Under the pieces are notes generated by a model. It saw nothing but the letters and a program-made list of their open reading frames with translations. It made no database searches and was not told the origin of the DNA. This document shows positions 1 to 8,837 of a stretch of 64,000 bases of DNA, piece after piece (the stretch's first letter is position 1; the number at the start of each line of letters is the position of its first letter). Source of the DNA: Gemmatimonadaceae bacterium (lineage in GTDB: Bacteria; Gemmatimonadota; Gemmatimonadetes; Gemmatimonadales; Gemmatimonadaceae). The stretch lies in contig DASXKV010000018.1 of NCBI GenBank assembly GCA_036496605.1, positions 124,001 through 188,000 on the forward strand, written 5' to 3'. A program made the position numbers and the translations under genes.

Positions 1-1
1 G

Positions 2-628
2 CTCGACGAGTGGCGTGCGCGCGCGGTGCCGGATCCGTCGATGCCGCTCGAGGCGGACGACGTCGCGCGGCTCGTCGGTGATTGCCTAGTTTCCCTCGGA
101 CTCGACGAGGCAGCGGCGTCCAACTTCAGTGTGAACACGGTGCACTTCTACCGCCGGAAGGAGATCCTCGACGCTCCGGAGGGACGCACCTCGGCCGCCC
201 GTTACGCACTCCGTCACCTCTGGCAAGCGGTTGGCGCGCGCCTCGCGGGACAGCTCGGGCTCCTCACGCTCGCCGAGGCACGCGACGCGATGAGTGGCCG
301 AAGCGAGACCGTCCTTGTCGGATTCGTTGCCGAGCGAGTGCTCGATGCCCGCGCCCGTCAAGCCGTACGGCGATCGGCGACACCCGTCGTCATGGCGCGC
401 CCGCTCGCGCCGGTCGCGGCGGCGGCGAGCCTAACGACGGCGCGTCCCCTTCCTGGCATCACCAAACGCAGCGCCGGCGCCGAAGCGATTGTCATCGCGC
501 TTCCGGGCAATGCCTGGTGCGTGGTCCCGGCCGTTCACGGTGCCCATCGGTCCGCCGCGGCGGCGCGTGCGCTCGGTCGTGCTCTCACCCACGCGTTGCT
601 TGTCTCCGATGACCCAACAGACTCCTGA
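2..628 (+). CDS. MerR-like helix-turn-helix regulator, 5' end outside window
   Basis: The reading frame is open to the left edge, so the true start probably lies outside the window; internal starts are GTG at 26 and ATG at 41. The segment [18 protein letters not shown] followed by ARYALRHL matches the helix-turn-helix and wing of MerR-family regulators (pattern TIRYYR..GLL.P...G.RRY..). The C-terminal half, rich in Ala and Val, is not recognised and could be an effector or dimerisation region. The gene ends 4 bases before the likely clpP start, so the two are probably co-transcribed, and a role in regulating the protease or stress genes is possible but unproven. Family assignment rests only on the HTH-like segment. 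Confidence 0.6.
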   Translation, partial: LDEWRARAVPDPSMPLEADDVARLVGDCLVSLGLDEAAASNFSVNTVHFYRRKEILDAPEGRTSAARYALRHLWQAVGARLAGQLGLLTLAEARDAMSGRSETVLVGFVAERVLDARARQAVRRSATPVVMARPLAPVAAAASLTTARPLPGITKRSAGAEAIVIALPGNAWCVVPAVHGAHRSAAAARALGRALTHALLVSDDPTDS

Positions 629-632
629 GCCC

Positions 633-1265
633 ATGTCGACCTTGCATCTGCCGTATATCGTGGAGCGCTCCAACCGTGGTGAGCGGACGTATGACATCTA
701 TTCGCGTCTGCTCATGGATCGAATCATCTTCCTCGGTTCGGAGATCAACGACGACGTTGCGAACATCATCATCGCGCAGCTGCTCTTTCTCGAGGCCGAC
801 GCGCCAGGGAAGGACATTCAGCTCTACATCAACTCGCCGGGCGGCGACGTCTCCGCCGGTCTCGCCATTTACGACACGATGCAGCACCTGTCCTCTCCCA
901 TCTGCACGATTTGCATGGGAATGGCGGCGAGCATGGGTTGCTTTCTCCTCGCAACCGGAAGCAAAGGGAAGCGCAGCGCTCTTCCGCACGCCCGCATCAT
1001 GATGCATCAGCCATGGGGCGGTACGGCGAAGGGAACCGCCTCGGACATCGAGATCGCGGCAAAGGAGATCATCTACCTGCGCGCGAAGATGTTCGAGTTG
1101 CTCGCCAAGCATTCGGGGCAGCCCCTCGAGCGCATCGAGCGCGAGTTCGATCGCGATTACTACATGTCGGCTGAGGAGGCGCGCCGGTACGGGATCATCG
1201 ATCGCGTCGTCGAGCCAACGAGCGAGGTCGTGGCTCCGGCGAGCGTGATCGAGAAGTCTGCGTAA
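633..1265 (+). CDS. clpP: ATP-dependent Clp protease proteolytic subunit ClpP
   Basis: Serine peptidase subunit that forms the tetradecameric proteolytic chamber used by ClpX/ClpA-type unfoldases in the cytoplasm. From ATG 633 the protein has 210 residues, close to the usual length, and begins [23 protein letters not shown] like typical ClpP N termini. The catalytic triad is visible: Ser100 in MGMAASMG, His125 in RIMMHQP and Asp175 in [11 protein letters not shown]. An in-frame ATG at 609 would add eight residues and overlap the upstream gene; an even earlier ATG at 489 only reads through that gene in another frame. No clpX or second clpP is visible here. Confidence 0.95.
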   Translation: MSTLHLPYIVERSNRGERTYDIYSRLLMDRIIFLGSEINDDVANIIIAQLLFLEADAPGKDIQLYINSPGGDVSAGLAIYDTMQHLSSPICTICMGMAASMGCFLLATGSKGKRSALPHARIMMHQPWGGTAKGTASDIEIAAKEIIYLRAKMFELLAKHSGQPLERIEREFDRDYYMSAEEARRYGIIDRVVEPTSEVVAPASVIEKSA

Positions 1266-1330
1266 GGCCTGTCGCCGTCCGTCGGTCTTTCGGGATGACA
1301 TGAGAGTTCTCGATCGCTAGTTTCGAGTTC

Positions 1331-2488
1331 ATGTACATGCTGCGTGCGGGAAGTGCACTCGCGTTGCTCGTGTTGATCGGCGTCGCCTCGCCATCACCCG
1401 TCGACAACGGCCTCGCGCGCACGCCGCCGATGGGCTGGAACAGCTGGAACCACTTCGGCTGCAACGTCAGCGAGAAGCTCATCGAGGAGGAGGCGGATGC
1501 TATCGCGGCGAGCGGCATGCGCGACGCTGGCTATCGATACGTCGTCATCGATGATTGCTGGCAAGTGGCGCGCAACGCGCAGGGAGTAATCGTCGCCGAC
1601 AGCGCGCGCTTTGCGCATGGCATCAAGGCCCTCGCCGACTACGTCCATTCAAAGGGTCTCAAGTTCGGCATCTACACCGACGCGGGAACCTTGACCTGCC
1701 AGCGTCGCCCCGGCACGCTCGGGCATGAAGAACAAGACGCGCGTACGTACGCGGCGTGGGGCGTCGATTACGTGAAGGAGGACTGGTGCCATGCGGAACA
1801 GCTCGTTGCGCCGACGCAGTATGCGAGGTTCCGCGACGCGCTCGCCCACTCCGGCAGGCAGATTGTGTTCAGTATCTGCGAATGGGGATCGAATCAGCCC
1901 TGGGAGTGGGCGCCCACGGTCGGCAATCTCTGGCGCACGACGGACGACATCGAGGACAAATGGCCGTCGATGCTGTCGAACCTCGATCAGGACGGACAGC
2001 ACGCCTCGGCAGCGCGACCGGGTGCGTGGAACGATCCGGACATGCTCGAGGTCGGGAATGGCGGGATGACGGACGATGAATACCGCGCGCACTTCAGCCT
2101 CTGGGCGATCCTCGCCGCACCGTTGATGGCCGGCCACGACGTACGCACGATGTCCCCGGCGACGAAGGAGATTCTGCTCAATCGCGAGGTGATCGCCGTT
2201 GATCAGGATTCGTTAGGTAAGCAAGGCATGCTCGTGTGGGAACCGACGCCAGAGCTCCAGGTGTGGTCGAAGCCACTGGCCGACGGCGCGCATGCCGTGG
2301 CGCTCCTCAATCGCTCGGCGACGCCCGCCAAGATCACGGCTTACTTGTCACGCGTCGGTTTGCGCACCGATTCTGCGACGGTGAGGGACCTCTGGGCGCA
2401 TGCCGATCGTGGTCGCGTCCGCCGCGAGTATGCCGTCGAGGTTCCGGCGCACGCCGTCGTCATGGTGAAGATGACGCCGGTGCGTTGA
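1331..2488 (+). CDS. Secreted GH27 alpha-galactosidase
   Basis: Glycoside hydrolase family 27 enzyme, 385 residues, expected to release terminal alpha-galactose from oligosaccharides or plant galactomannan outside the cytoplasm. A hydrophobic signal peptide covers about residues 4-20. The family hallmark TPPMGWNSWNHFGC (31-44) is followed by the (beta/alpha)8 barrel; the nucleophile is Asp151 in DYVKEDWC and the acid/base is Asp206 in RTTDDIEDKW. A C-terminal beta-sandwich region follows from about residue 290. Starts at 1331 and 1337 are both possible. The 3' end overlaps the convergent small membrane gene by 29 bases. Alpha-N-acetylgalactosaminidase is the main alternative within GH27. Confidence 0.9.
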   Translation: MYMLRAGSALALLVLIGVASPSPVDNGLARTPPMGWNSWNHFGCNVSEKLIEEEADAIAASGMRDAGYRYVVIDDCWQVARNAQGVIVADSARFAHGIKALADYVHSKGLKFGIYTDAGTLTCQRRPGTLGHEEQDARTYAAWGVDYVKEDWCHAEQLVAPTQYARFRDALAHSGRQIVFSICEWGSNQPWEWAPTVGNLWRTTDDIEDKWPSMLSNLDQDGQHASAARPGAWNDPDMLEVGNGGMTDDEYRAHFSLWAILAAPLMAGHDVRTMSPATKEILLNREVIAVDQDSLGKQGMLVWEPTPELQVWSKPLADGAHAVALLNRSATPAKITAYLSRVGLRTDSATVRDLWAHADRGRVRREYAVEVPAHAVVMVKMTPVR

Positions 2489-2795
2489 GCGCGGAGCGGG
2501 ATCGCGCTCGGAGCCACAAGGCCCAGAGGATGAGCGGCGGCACGCCGATCCAGAGCGCCGCGGTGAGCGTGTGGACCGACCCGCTCCAGGTAATTCGCCC
2601 CATCTCCTTCACAATGAGGACAAAGGCCCCATCCCCGAAGCTGACGTTGATCTCACCCTTGCCTTTTGGGGCGGTAGCGCGGAGGATGGCCGGTACGGCC
2701 GGGCCGACACTCACGAGAACGAGAGCAGTCCAGTAGGCAGCCCAGCTGAGGAACAGCTGAGCGGGACGCCAGCGAGAGAGGGAGAAGAGGCCCAT
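2460..2795 (-). CDS. Small membrane protein, unknown function
   Basis: 111 residues with two clear hydrophobic segments (about 13-38 and 78-96) separated by a polar loop that contains the run GKGEINVSFGDGAFVLIV. The distribution of hydrophobic residues looks like a real two-pass inner-membrane protein, not a shadow of the galactosidase, with which it only overlaps at the convergent 3' end. I do not recognise a family. No good ribosome binding site is visible before the ATG, which weakens the call. Confidence 0.55.
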   Translation of the reverse strand: MGLFSLSRWRPAQLFLSWAAYWTALVLVSVGPAVPAILRATAPKGKGEINVSFGDGAFVLIVKEMGRITWSGSVHTLTAALWIGVPPLILWALWLRARSRSALNAPASSSP

Positions 2796-2944
2796 CGGAA
2801 TCGCGTCGCGAAAGGTTGAATGGCTCTCTCAATGATACGCCGTCGCCGCGCCGTCGTTTCGCGCCCAACCCGTCCGGCTGGTGATTCGCGGATCGGGCTG
2901 TACAGTATAGCACTCCATCAACCACCCATCTCACCAATCCCCAG

Positions 2945-3418
2945 ATGCGGCTCCGTTCATTGCTCGCTCTCTCGATACTCCTGGGCGCCAGCTCGCCTGT
3001 TCGCGCGCAAGACGCCGAGAAAAGTGCCATACTGGCCACGGTTCAGAAGGTGTTTACCGCCATGCGGACGCGAGACACCGCGCTTTTGCGTCAGGCCTTC
3101 GATACGAGCGCGCGGCTCGTCGGCGTTGCGGCGAGAAGCAACCCACCGGCCGTCCGCCTAACGCCTCCCGAGCGTTTCGGCGCCTCGATCGCCTCCGCGC
3201 CTGCGGGAGACGTCTGGAACGAACGCATCTGGGATCCGGAGGTGCGCATCGACGGCGACGTCGCGCAAGTCTGGGCCTATTACACCTTCCATCGCAACGA
3301 CGCCTTCAGTCACTGCGGCGTCGACGCGTTCATGCTCCTCAAGGTCGGCGGCGAATGGAAGATTACGCAGCTCGCCGACTCGCGGCGCACGACGGGATGT
3401 ACGCATGTGAACGACTAG
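2945..3418 (+). CDS. Secreted NTF2/SnoaL-like protein
   Basis: 157 residues with a cleavable signal peptide (about 1-21, ending SSPVRAQ). The mature part starts with a helix of the type ILATVQKVFTAMRTRDTALLRQAF and ends with strands VAQVWAYYTFHRN and FMLLKVGGEWKITQLADSRR, the pattern of NTF2-like cone folds (SnoaL/DUF4440 group). These proteins are often accessory or small-ligand-binding; no catalytic residue set can be assigned. The TAG stop is the beginning of a CTAGGG repeat that separates it from the convergent exporter gene. Confidence 0.75.
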   Translation: MRLRSLLALSILLGASSPVRAQDAEKSAILATVQKVFTAMRTRDTALLRQAFDTSARLVGVAARSNPPAVRLTPPERFGASIASAPAGDVWNERIWDPEVRIDGDVAQVWAYYTFHRNDAFSHCGVDAFMLLKVGGEWKITQLADSRRTTGCTHVND

Positions 3419-3480
3419 GGCCTAGAGTCTAGGGCTAAAGAGGCAAACCCTACTCCCTAGCCCCTAGCCCCTTCTCGGGT
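3417..3480. terminator. CTAGGG-rich inverted repeat between convergent genes
   Basis: Between the NTF2-like gene and the exporter gene lies a stretch whose left half repeats CTAGGGC / GTCTAGGGCT and whose right half repeats CCCTAGCCCCTAGCCCC. The halves can pair and would form a hairpin read from either strand, but without a clean T tract. One of several copies of a window-wide repeat family (see findings). Confidence 0.5.
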
Positions 3481-5108
3481 CAGTGCGCTTCACCCATTCC
3501 TGTGCCGCCGCGGGGCTTGCGAAGCAAGAGAATCGCGGGAGTGGTGAGCAGGAAGCTCTTCAGGATGAGCATCCACGTATCGTTGTAGCTGAGCATCAGC
3601 GCCTGCGCCGTGAGCGCCTGGTCGACGGCGGCGTACGCCGCGGCCTGAGCTTTGACGTACGAGAAGCCCAACGCTATGAAGTGCGACAGCGCGCCCTGGA
3701 ATCGCTCGATGAACGCGGGGTTCGCCGCATACGTGTTCGCGACGAGATCGGCGCGGTGGAGCGCCGTGCGACCCTGCAGGTAGGTCGTAATGATCGCGAT
3801 GCCAAAGGAGCCACCCAGCTGGCGCGCCAGGTTGATCATGCCAGATGCCTGCTGCGCTTCGCTCGGCTTGAGGTTCGCGTACGCGACGTTGTTGATCGGC
3901 GTGAAGAGGAAGCCCAGCCCGATACCGCGAATGATCAGCGGATAGCGCGCGTCCGCTTCACCGGCGACTGTCGTTAGGTGGCCGAGTTGCCACATCGAGT
4001 ACACGAAGATGGCGACGCCGATATAGATCAGGATTCTCGCGTCGACGAGCGGCCGTGCGCCGTTCAGGAGACGTCCGCAAACGATCGCGGTGCAGGCCGT
4101 CGCGATACCACCTGGCATCAACGTCAGCCCCGTCTCGGTCGGCGTGAAATGGAGAAGGTTCTGCGTGAACAGCGGGTAGAGAAAGACGCCGCCGTACAGG
4201 CCAAAGCCCATCGTCACGAACAGGAAGATCGAGCCCGCAAGATCGCGGTTCTTGAGGATCCGGAAGTTCACGACCGGATGTTCGTTTCGGGGCGATAGCT
4301 CCCACCACAGCATGGCTGTCAACGCCATGCCGGCAACGAGGCTCAATCGAATGATCAGCGCGTCGTTGAACCAATCCTTCTCCCGACCTTCCTCGAGCAC
4401 GTACTGGAGCGACGCGAGCCCGACGGTCAGCAAACTGATACCGACCCAATCGATCGGACCGCTTCGTCGCTTCGCGTGCGGTGGGTCGTGCAGAAAGCTC
4501 GTGACGAGAAAGACCGCGACGATGCCGATCGGAATGTTGATGAAAAAGCACCAGCCCCAGTGATAGTTGTCGGTGATCCAGCCGCCGAGCGTCGGCCCGA
4601 GGGTTGGCGCCACGATGATCCCCATGATGAAGATCGCTTGCACCAAGCCCTGCTGCTCGCGCGGAAAGATCTGACGCAGCGTTGCCTGCGCCGTCGAGAG
4701 AAGGGCGGCGCCCCCGGCGCCCTGAACCACGCGCCACAATATGAGCTCGCCAAGACTGCTCGATGTGCCGCAGAGAAAAGACGCGACGACGAAGAGCATG
4801 ATGGAGAAGGCGAGGTAGTTCTTCCGTCCGAACGTTGCCGTGAAAAAGGCGGTCATCGGCAGCACGACGACGTTGGAGAGGATATAGCCAGTGCTCACCC
4901 ACGCGATCTCCTGGATCGTCGCGCCGAGATTACCCGCCATTTGCGGGAGGGCGACGTTGATGATCGTCGTGTCGAGCACTTCCATGATCGCCGCCGTGAT
5001 CAGGCCGAGGAGGATCAGCCAGCGATACTCCTCGATCTCCGAATCGGCCTGGGCCGGTCGCGGTGGCGATGCGGCGGGCGTGCCGTCACGTATCGCTTCG
5101 GTGGACAC
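3480..5108 (-). CDS. DHA2-family MFS multidrug exporter (EmrB/QacA type)
   Basis: 542-residue inner-membrane proton antiporter with about 14 hydrophobic segments. LDTTIINVALPQMAG at the end of the first membrane segment is motif D1 of the DHA2 family, and the antiporter motif C is seen as GPTLGGWITDNYHWGW. It probably exports hydrophobic drugs or metabolites. A cytoplasmic N-terminal tail of about 28 residues precedes the first segment. No EmrA-type periplasmic adaptor lies next to it, although EmrB proteins usually have one; the upstream gene on the same strand is a CpxP-like protein 72 bases away. Confidence 0.88.
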   Translation of the reverse strand: MSTEAIRDGTPAASPPRPAQADSEIEEYRWLILLGLITAAIMEVLDTTIINVALPQMAGNLGATIQEIAWVSTGYILSNVVVLPMTAFFTATFGRKNYLAFSIMLFVVASFLCGTSSSLGELILWRVVQGAGGAALLSTAQATLRQIFPREQQGLVQAIFIMGIIVAPTLGPTLGGWITDNYHWGWCFFINIPIGIVAVFLVTSFLHDPPHAKRRSGPIDWVGISLLTVGLASLQYVLEEGREKDWFNDALIIRLSLVAGMALTAMLWWELSPRNEHPVVNFRILKNRDLAGSIFLFVTMGFGLYGGVFLYPLFTQNLLHFTPTETGLTLMPGGIATACTAIVCGRLLNGARPLVDARILIYIGVAIFVYSMWQLGHLTTVAGEADARYPLIIRGIGLGFLFTPINNVAYANLKPSEAQQASGMINLARQLGGSFGIAIITTYLQGRTALHRADLVANTYAANPAFIERFQGALSHFIALGFSYVKAQAAAYAAVDQALTAQALMLSYNDTWMLILKSFLLTTPAILLLRKPRGGTGMGEAH

Positions 5109-5180
5109 TTGTGTCAGTGGCTCGATTGCAGACTCTGGATTCTAGTGCCCGAGGCAAGTCTGCGAGGCCTAACGACCGAC

Positions 5181-5714
5181 CTATTCCGGCGGGTGGTCGC
5201 GCCCGGTCGTCAGCGCGGCGTTCGTGCGCGCCTCCTTGACCATCTGCAGGGCGTGCTGCAGTTGTTCCCCCGACAGCACCTCGTACGCGTCCTGCTCGGC
5301 GCTGTGCATGTTCGATCGCAGCGTGTCGAGCGTGCGCTCGACGTTGGGGTCGCCCGGCTCAGGCAGGTCACCCTTCGAGCGCATTGGTTCGGCGCGCTGG
5401 CGCTTGGCCTCTCCGAGCGAGTCGAGCTCGCGCATCAACGGCGCATTCAGCGAATCAAGTCGGCGTTTGATCACCGCGACGCGGGCCAGCTGCTCAGTGG
5501 TGAGGGATAGATCCCTCGCGTGGGCGATGATGATGTTGACGCCGTTGGCGAGACGCAGCTCGAGCGCTGGGCCGATTTCCTTCATGCTGGGATCGTCGCG
5601 GCCTGGTGACCTGCCGACTCCCATGCGACTGCCGCCACCGGGTAACTGCGCGCCGGCGGCCGCGCTGGACACGAGCACCAGCGCGGTCGCGATGGACAAT
5701 GCCGAATGTCTCAT
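5181..5714 (-). CDS. Exported CpxP/Spy-like protein
   Basis: 177 residues with a signal peptide (about 1-22, ending AAAGAQ). The mature part is mostly helical with the pattern DLSLTTEQLARVAVIKRRLDSL and a later VLSGEQLQHALQMVKEA, typical of LTxxQ-motif proteins of the CpxP/Spy group that act as periplasmic chaperones or stress sensors. It lies upstream of the exporter on the same strand and 10 bases downstream of nothing but the ADOP gene stop region, so all three minus-strand genes could share a transcript. The periplasmic role is inferred from the family pattern only. Confidence 0.65.
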   Translation of the reverse strand: MRHSALSIATALVLVSSAAAGAQLPGGGSRMGVGRSPGRDDPSMKEIGPALELRLANGVNIIIAHARDLSLTTEQLARVAVIKRRLDSLNAPLMRELDSLGEAKRQRAEPMRSKGDLPEPGDPNVERTLDTLRSNMHSAEQDAYEVLSGEQLQHALQMVKEARTNAALTTGRDHPPE

Positions 5715-5724
5715 GCCACTAAGA

Positions 5725-8166
5725 TTACTCCGCGCGCATGGCGATGATGGGATCCACGCCAGCGGCCCGACGTGCGGGGAGATAGCTCGCCAGACATGCG
5801 ACGAGCACGAACACCGTTGCTACTCCCACAAAGGTCAAAGGGTCCGCCGGGGCAACGCCAAAGAGCATCGTCGCGATGAGTCGGGTCAGAACGAATGCGC
5901 CGGCAATCCCGATGAGGATGCCGAACAGCGTGAGCGTCAATCCCTGCCCGATAACGAGGCGAACCACACGCTCACTCTGGGCTCCGAGGGCAATGCGAAT
6001 GCCGAGCTCGCGGGTCCGCTGGCTCACTGCGTATGAGATCACGCCATAGATGCCTAACGCGGCGATCAGCAGTGCGATACCGGCGAAGGAGCCGAGGAGG
6101 ATTGCGTAGAACCGCGGCTGCGCTACGGAATCGGACACGACGTCGGTCATCGTCTTGACGTCGAAAACGGGCAGGTCGCCATCCACTTCCTTGATGGCCG
6201 CGCGCGTGCCGTTGATGGTGAGCGACGGCGAGACCGTGGCGCGAACCAGCACGCTCAGATCACCGATCGGTCCCTGGTCGAACGGCACGTAGACCGTCGA
6301 GGGCGCGGCTTCATTCGCACCGAACGATTTCACGTCCCCCGCGATGCCGACGATCTCGCCGCCCGCCGTGACCGTGTCGGCCTTGTTCGCCGAGCGCTGG
6401 CGTCCCCAGCCGAGCACGATGTGCTTGCCGAGCGCGTTCTCGTTAGGATAGAACTGTTTCACGAATGCCTCGCTGACGACGACTGCTTGCGGCGCGTTAG
6501 GCAGGTCGGTGGCTTGCAAGCCACGACCGGCAACGATCGGAATTCGGAGCGTCGAGAAGAAAGCGGGCGTGACGACGCGGACATCCGCGACCAGGCGTTT
6601 ATCGGGCGTGCTTGGCGGCCGATCGGTGCGCTCGAACGTGATGCGCATTCCGTCCTCCGAGAGCGGGCGGCCGAATGCCACCGCCGCGGATTGCACCTCG
6701 GGTAACTGTCGCACGCGCTCGAGAAGCTGATCGACGAAATTGATCGCTTGCTGATCCCATGGGTACTTCGTATTCGGCAGGGACACGCTCATCGTCACGA
6801 CATTCTCGGGGCGGTAGCCGGGATTTACGTTCGTCAGCGCGACGAAGCTTCGCGCGAGCAGCCCGGCACCGATGAGAAGAATGACCGCGAGCGCCATCTC
6901 GGCGACAACGAGGGCCCCGCGCGTACGGCGCGTACCGCGTCGCCCGCTCGAACCGCGTGTGCTCTCCTTGAGCATTTGCCCAACGTTGGTCTTCGCGGCA
7001 TGGAGTGCGGGGGCGAGGCCGAAGAGCAAACCCGCGACGATCGCGACGACGACGCTGAAGATGAGAACACGTGCGTCGATCGTCACGTTTGCGAGCCGCG
7101 GTACGCCGCGCGGACCGAAGGTCTTCACGCCGTCGACGGCCCAGGCGGCGAGCGCCGTCCCGACGACAGCGCCACCCAGCGCGAGGAGCATGCTCTCCGT
7201 CACGAGCTGACGCACGAGCTGGCGCTGGCCAGCGCCTAACGCAGTGCGGACCGCGATCTCGGTCTCGCGCGTCGACGCGCGTACGAGCAGCAGATTGGCG
7301 ACGTTCGCGCACGCGATCAGGAGCACGAAGCCGACACCGGCGAGCATGACGACGAGCGCCGGGCGTACGTTCCCGACGATCGCCTCGCGCAACGGAATCA
7401 CGGTCGCTCCGAAATTCGCGTTACTCTCGGGATATTGTTGCGCCAGGCGTCGCGCGATCTGCGAGAGCTCGAGCGCGGCACGCTCGACCGTCGCGGTCGG
7501 AGCGAGCCGTCCGACGCCGCGCAGGAAATGCGCACCGCGATTGGACGGGTCGTCCTCGCCATTCTCGGGAATCAACGGAAGCCAGACGTCGTTGTCCCGT
7601 GGAATGTCGATGCGGGGAACGACGCCGAGCACCGTGTGCGGCCGGCCGTCGATGATCAACTGCCGTCCGATGACGGCGGGGTCGCTTCCAAAGTGAGATC
7701 GCCACAGCGCCTCGGAGAGCACGACGGTGAAGGCCGCAGCCTTTGCGTCGTCACCGCGAACGAAGCCGCGACCGAGGAGTGGCGAGATACCGAGGATGTC
7801 GAAGAAGTTGGCGTTAACGCGAGCGCCGGTGAGCCGAATGGGATCGCCGTCCGTCGCCGTGAGATTGTGGGTGCCGCCATCGATGCCCGACATGGCCGAC
7901 ACGAGCCTGCTGTCCGCGCGATAGTCTGTGAAATCCGGCAACGACATCGGATTTCGCTGTCCATCGCGCCCGACGGAGGAGACCGACACGACACGCGATG
8001 GGTCACGCAGTGGGAGCGGCTCGAGCAGAACGCCATTGACGATGCTGAACACGGCGGTCGTCGCGCCGATGGCCAGCGACAGCGTGCCGACGACGATGGT
8101 GGTGAAGCCAGGCGTGCGCATCAGCTTGCGCGTCGAATAGCGAATGTCGCGGAGCAGGGTGTCCAC
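5725..8166 (-). CDS. ADOP-family orphan ABC permease, no prefix domain (ADOP1)
   Basis: 813-residue membrane protein with the duplicated MacB_PCD-FtsX-MacB_PCD-FtsX plan of acidobacterial duplicated orphan permeases. I chose GTG 8166 because the conserved N terminus MDTLLRDIRYSTRKLMRTPGF starts there; the frame is open for 83 more codons of low-complexity sequence upstream. Visible marks are TLSLAIGATTAVFSIVNGVLL near the first membrane segment, LLIACANVANLLLVRAS in the first FtsX domain, LALGIYGVISYAVSQRTRELGIR in longer form in the second, and PARRAAGVDPIIAMRAE at the end. There is no ATPase gene nearby. The substrate is unknown; MacB relatives move peptides, lipids or antibiotics. It is divergent from the padR-ADOP2 pair. 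Confidence 0.88.
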   Translation of the reverse strand: MDTLLRDIRYSTRKLMRTPGFTTIVVGTLSLAIGATTAVFSIVNGVLLEPLPLRDPSRVVSVSSVGRDGQRNPMSLPDFTDYRADSRLVSAMSGIDGGTHNLTATDGDPIRLTGARVNANFFDILGISPLLGRGFVRGDDAKAAAFTVVLSEALWRSHFGSDPAVIGRQLIIDGRPHTVLGVVPRIDIPRDNDVWLPLIPENGEDDPSNRGAHFLRGVGRLAPTATVERAALELSQIARRLAQQYPESNANFGATVIPLREAIVGNVRPALVVMLAGVGFVLLIACANVANLLLVRASTRETEIAVRTALGAGQRQLVRQLVTESMLLALGGAVVGTALAAWAVDGVKTFGPRGVPRLANVTIDARVLIFSVVVAIVAGLLFGLAPALHAAKTNVGQMLKESTRGSSGRRGTRRTRGALVVAEMALAVILLIGAGLLARSFVALTNVNPGYRPENVVTMSVSLPNTKYPWDQQAINFVDQLLERVRQLPEVQSAAVAFGRPLSEDGMRITFERTDRPPSTPDKRLVADVRVVTPAFFSTLRIPIVAGRGLQATDLPNAPQAVVVSEAFVKQFYPNENALGKHIVLGWGRQRSANKADTVTAGGEIVGIAGDVKSFGANEAAPSTVYVPFDQGPIGDLSVLVRATVSPSLTINGTRAAIKEVDGDLPVFDVKTMTDVVSDSVAQPRFYAILLGSFAGIALLIAALGIYGVISYAVSQRTRELGIRIALGAQSERVVRLVIGQGLTLTLFGILIGIAGAFVLTRLIATMLFGVAPADPLTFVGVATVFVLVACLASYLPARRAAGVDPIIAMRAE

Positions 8167-8420
8167 GTGGAGGTTGGTGGAATTGTGCGTCGAGCGTGGA
8201 GCGAAGAGGGCGGAGCTAGAGTGTGGAAAGTAGAGGGTGATATGGAACAGCCGTGCCGTCGCCAAGGTTGTCCAACTACCGTGACCACAACGGCTTGGTT
8301 TCTCACCCAAGGCGCTCGACGTTCGCTTGTGGGATCGGCGGTCCCGAAAACGGACGCTGGAGTCCAGGCAAGAAGCAGCTTCCGGCTGTCTCCGAATGAC
8401 GGCTGTTGACGCCAACCGAG

Positions 8421-8432
8421 GATGTAGACATC
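8421..8432. promoter_or_regulatory. Candidate PadR operator GATGT-AG-ACATC
   Basis: Inverted repeat containing ATGT/ACAT half sites, the half-site form known for PadR-family repressors (ATGT spaced from ACAT). It lies 58 bases upstream of the padR ATG at 8490, where autoregulation would be expected. The spacing between half sites (2 bases) is shorter than in classical PadR sites, so the call is tentative. Confidence 0.4.
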
Positions 8433-8433
8433 A

Positions 8434-8451
8434 TACACCCATACGGGTGTA
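8434..8451. promoter_or_regulatory. Inverted repeat TACACCC-ATAC-GGGTGTA upstream of padR
   Basis: Seven-base perfect arms with a 4-base spacer, followed 8 bases later by another TACACCC half site (8459-8465 region). Its position directly upstream of padR and adjacent to the ATGT/ACAT repeat makes it a candidate operator for PadR or another dimeric regulator. Confidence 0.45.
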
Positions 8452-8489
8452 GTTTCTCTACACCCTTCGCCCCTAGCCCCTTTCTCTCG

Positions 8490-8837
8490 ATGCCTCTTTC
8501 ACGGATCGAGCTTCTTCAGGGCACGCTCGACATGATCGTGCTGCAGACCCTCCGTTGGGGGCCGCGACACGGATACGGACTCGTGCAAATGATCCGCACG
8601 AACTCGCGCGGCGTGCTTCAGGTGGACACTGGTTCGCTCTATCCCGCGCTGCATCGGCTCGAGCGAGAAGGTTCGATCGCGGCATCGTGGGAGATTTCCG
8701 AGAACCGCCAGCGCGTGCGCGTGTATCGCCTAACGCCGTCCGGTAAGAAGCGGCTCGCCGCGGAACGATCGAAATGGGAGCAGCTGTCGGAGGCCATCAG
8801 CGGCATCTTCGTGCCGCCGCCGCAGGAGGAGACATGA
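8490..8837 (+). CDS. PadR-family transcriptional regulator
   Basis: 115-residue winged-helix regulator. It shows the ADOP-associated PadR signature LLQGTLDMIVLQTL, GPRHGYGL, TGSLYPALHRLEREGSI and RVRVYRLTPSGKKRL. I chose ATG 8490, which gives the same 115-residue length as the other two PadR proteins of this window. The stop overlaps the start of ADOP2 as ATGA, so the two are translationally coupled. PadR proteins usually repress adjacent transport genes and their own promoter; the ligand is unknown. Confidence 0.9.
   Translation: MPLSRIELLQGTLDMIVLQTLRWGPRHGYGLVQMIRTNSRGVLQVDTGSLYPALHRLEREGSIAASWEISENRQRVRVYRLTPSGKKRLAAERSKWEQLSEAISGIFVPPPQEET

Larger units (their letters stand above)
8167..8489. 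promoter_or_regulatory. Divergent promoter region between ADOP1 and padR
   Basis: 323 bases with no supported gene; the ADOP1 frame stays open through much of it but lacks family conservation. Near the padR side are two inverted repeats that could be operators, listed separately, and a CCCCTAGCCCC element directly before the padR start. Both divergent transcripts must start here. No confident sigma70 promoter could be picked. Confidence 0.6.

Noticed and set aside
489-608. Longer ClpP reading frame starting at ATG 489
   Set aside because: The extra 40 residues lie entirely inside the upstream gene in another frame and do not resemble any ClpP N terminus.
4476-5510. 344-residue plus-strand frame
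   Set aside because: It is antisense to the exporter and CpxP-like genes and consists of Arg/Asp/Glu-rich sequence typical of the complement of GC-rich coding DNA.
7435-8409. 324-residue plus-strand frame opposite ADOP1
   Set aside because: No domain or signal feature; the opposite strand carries a complete permease family sequence.
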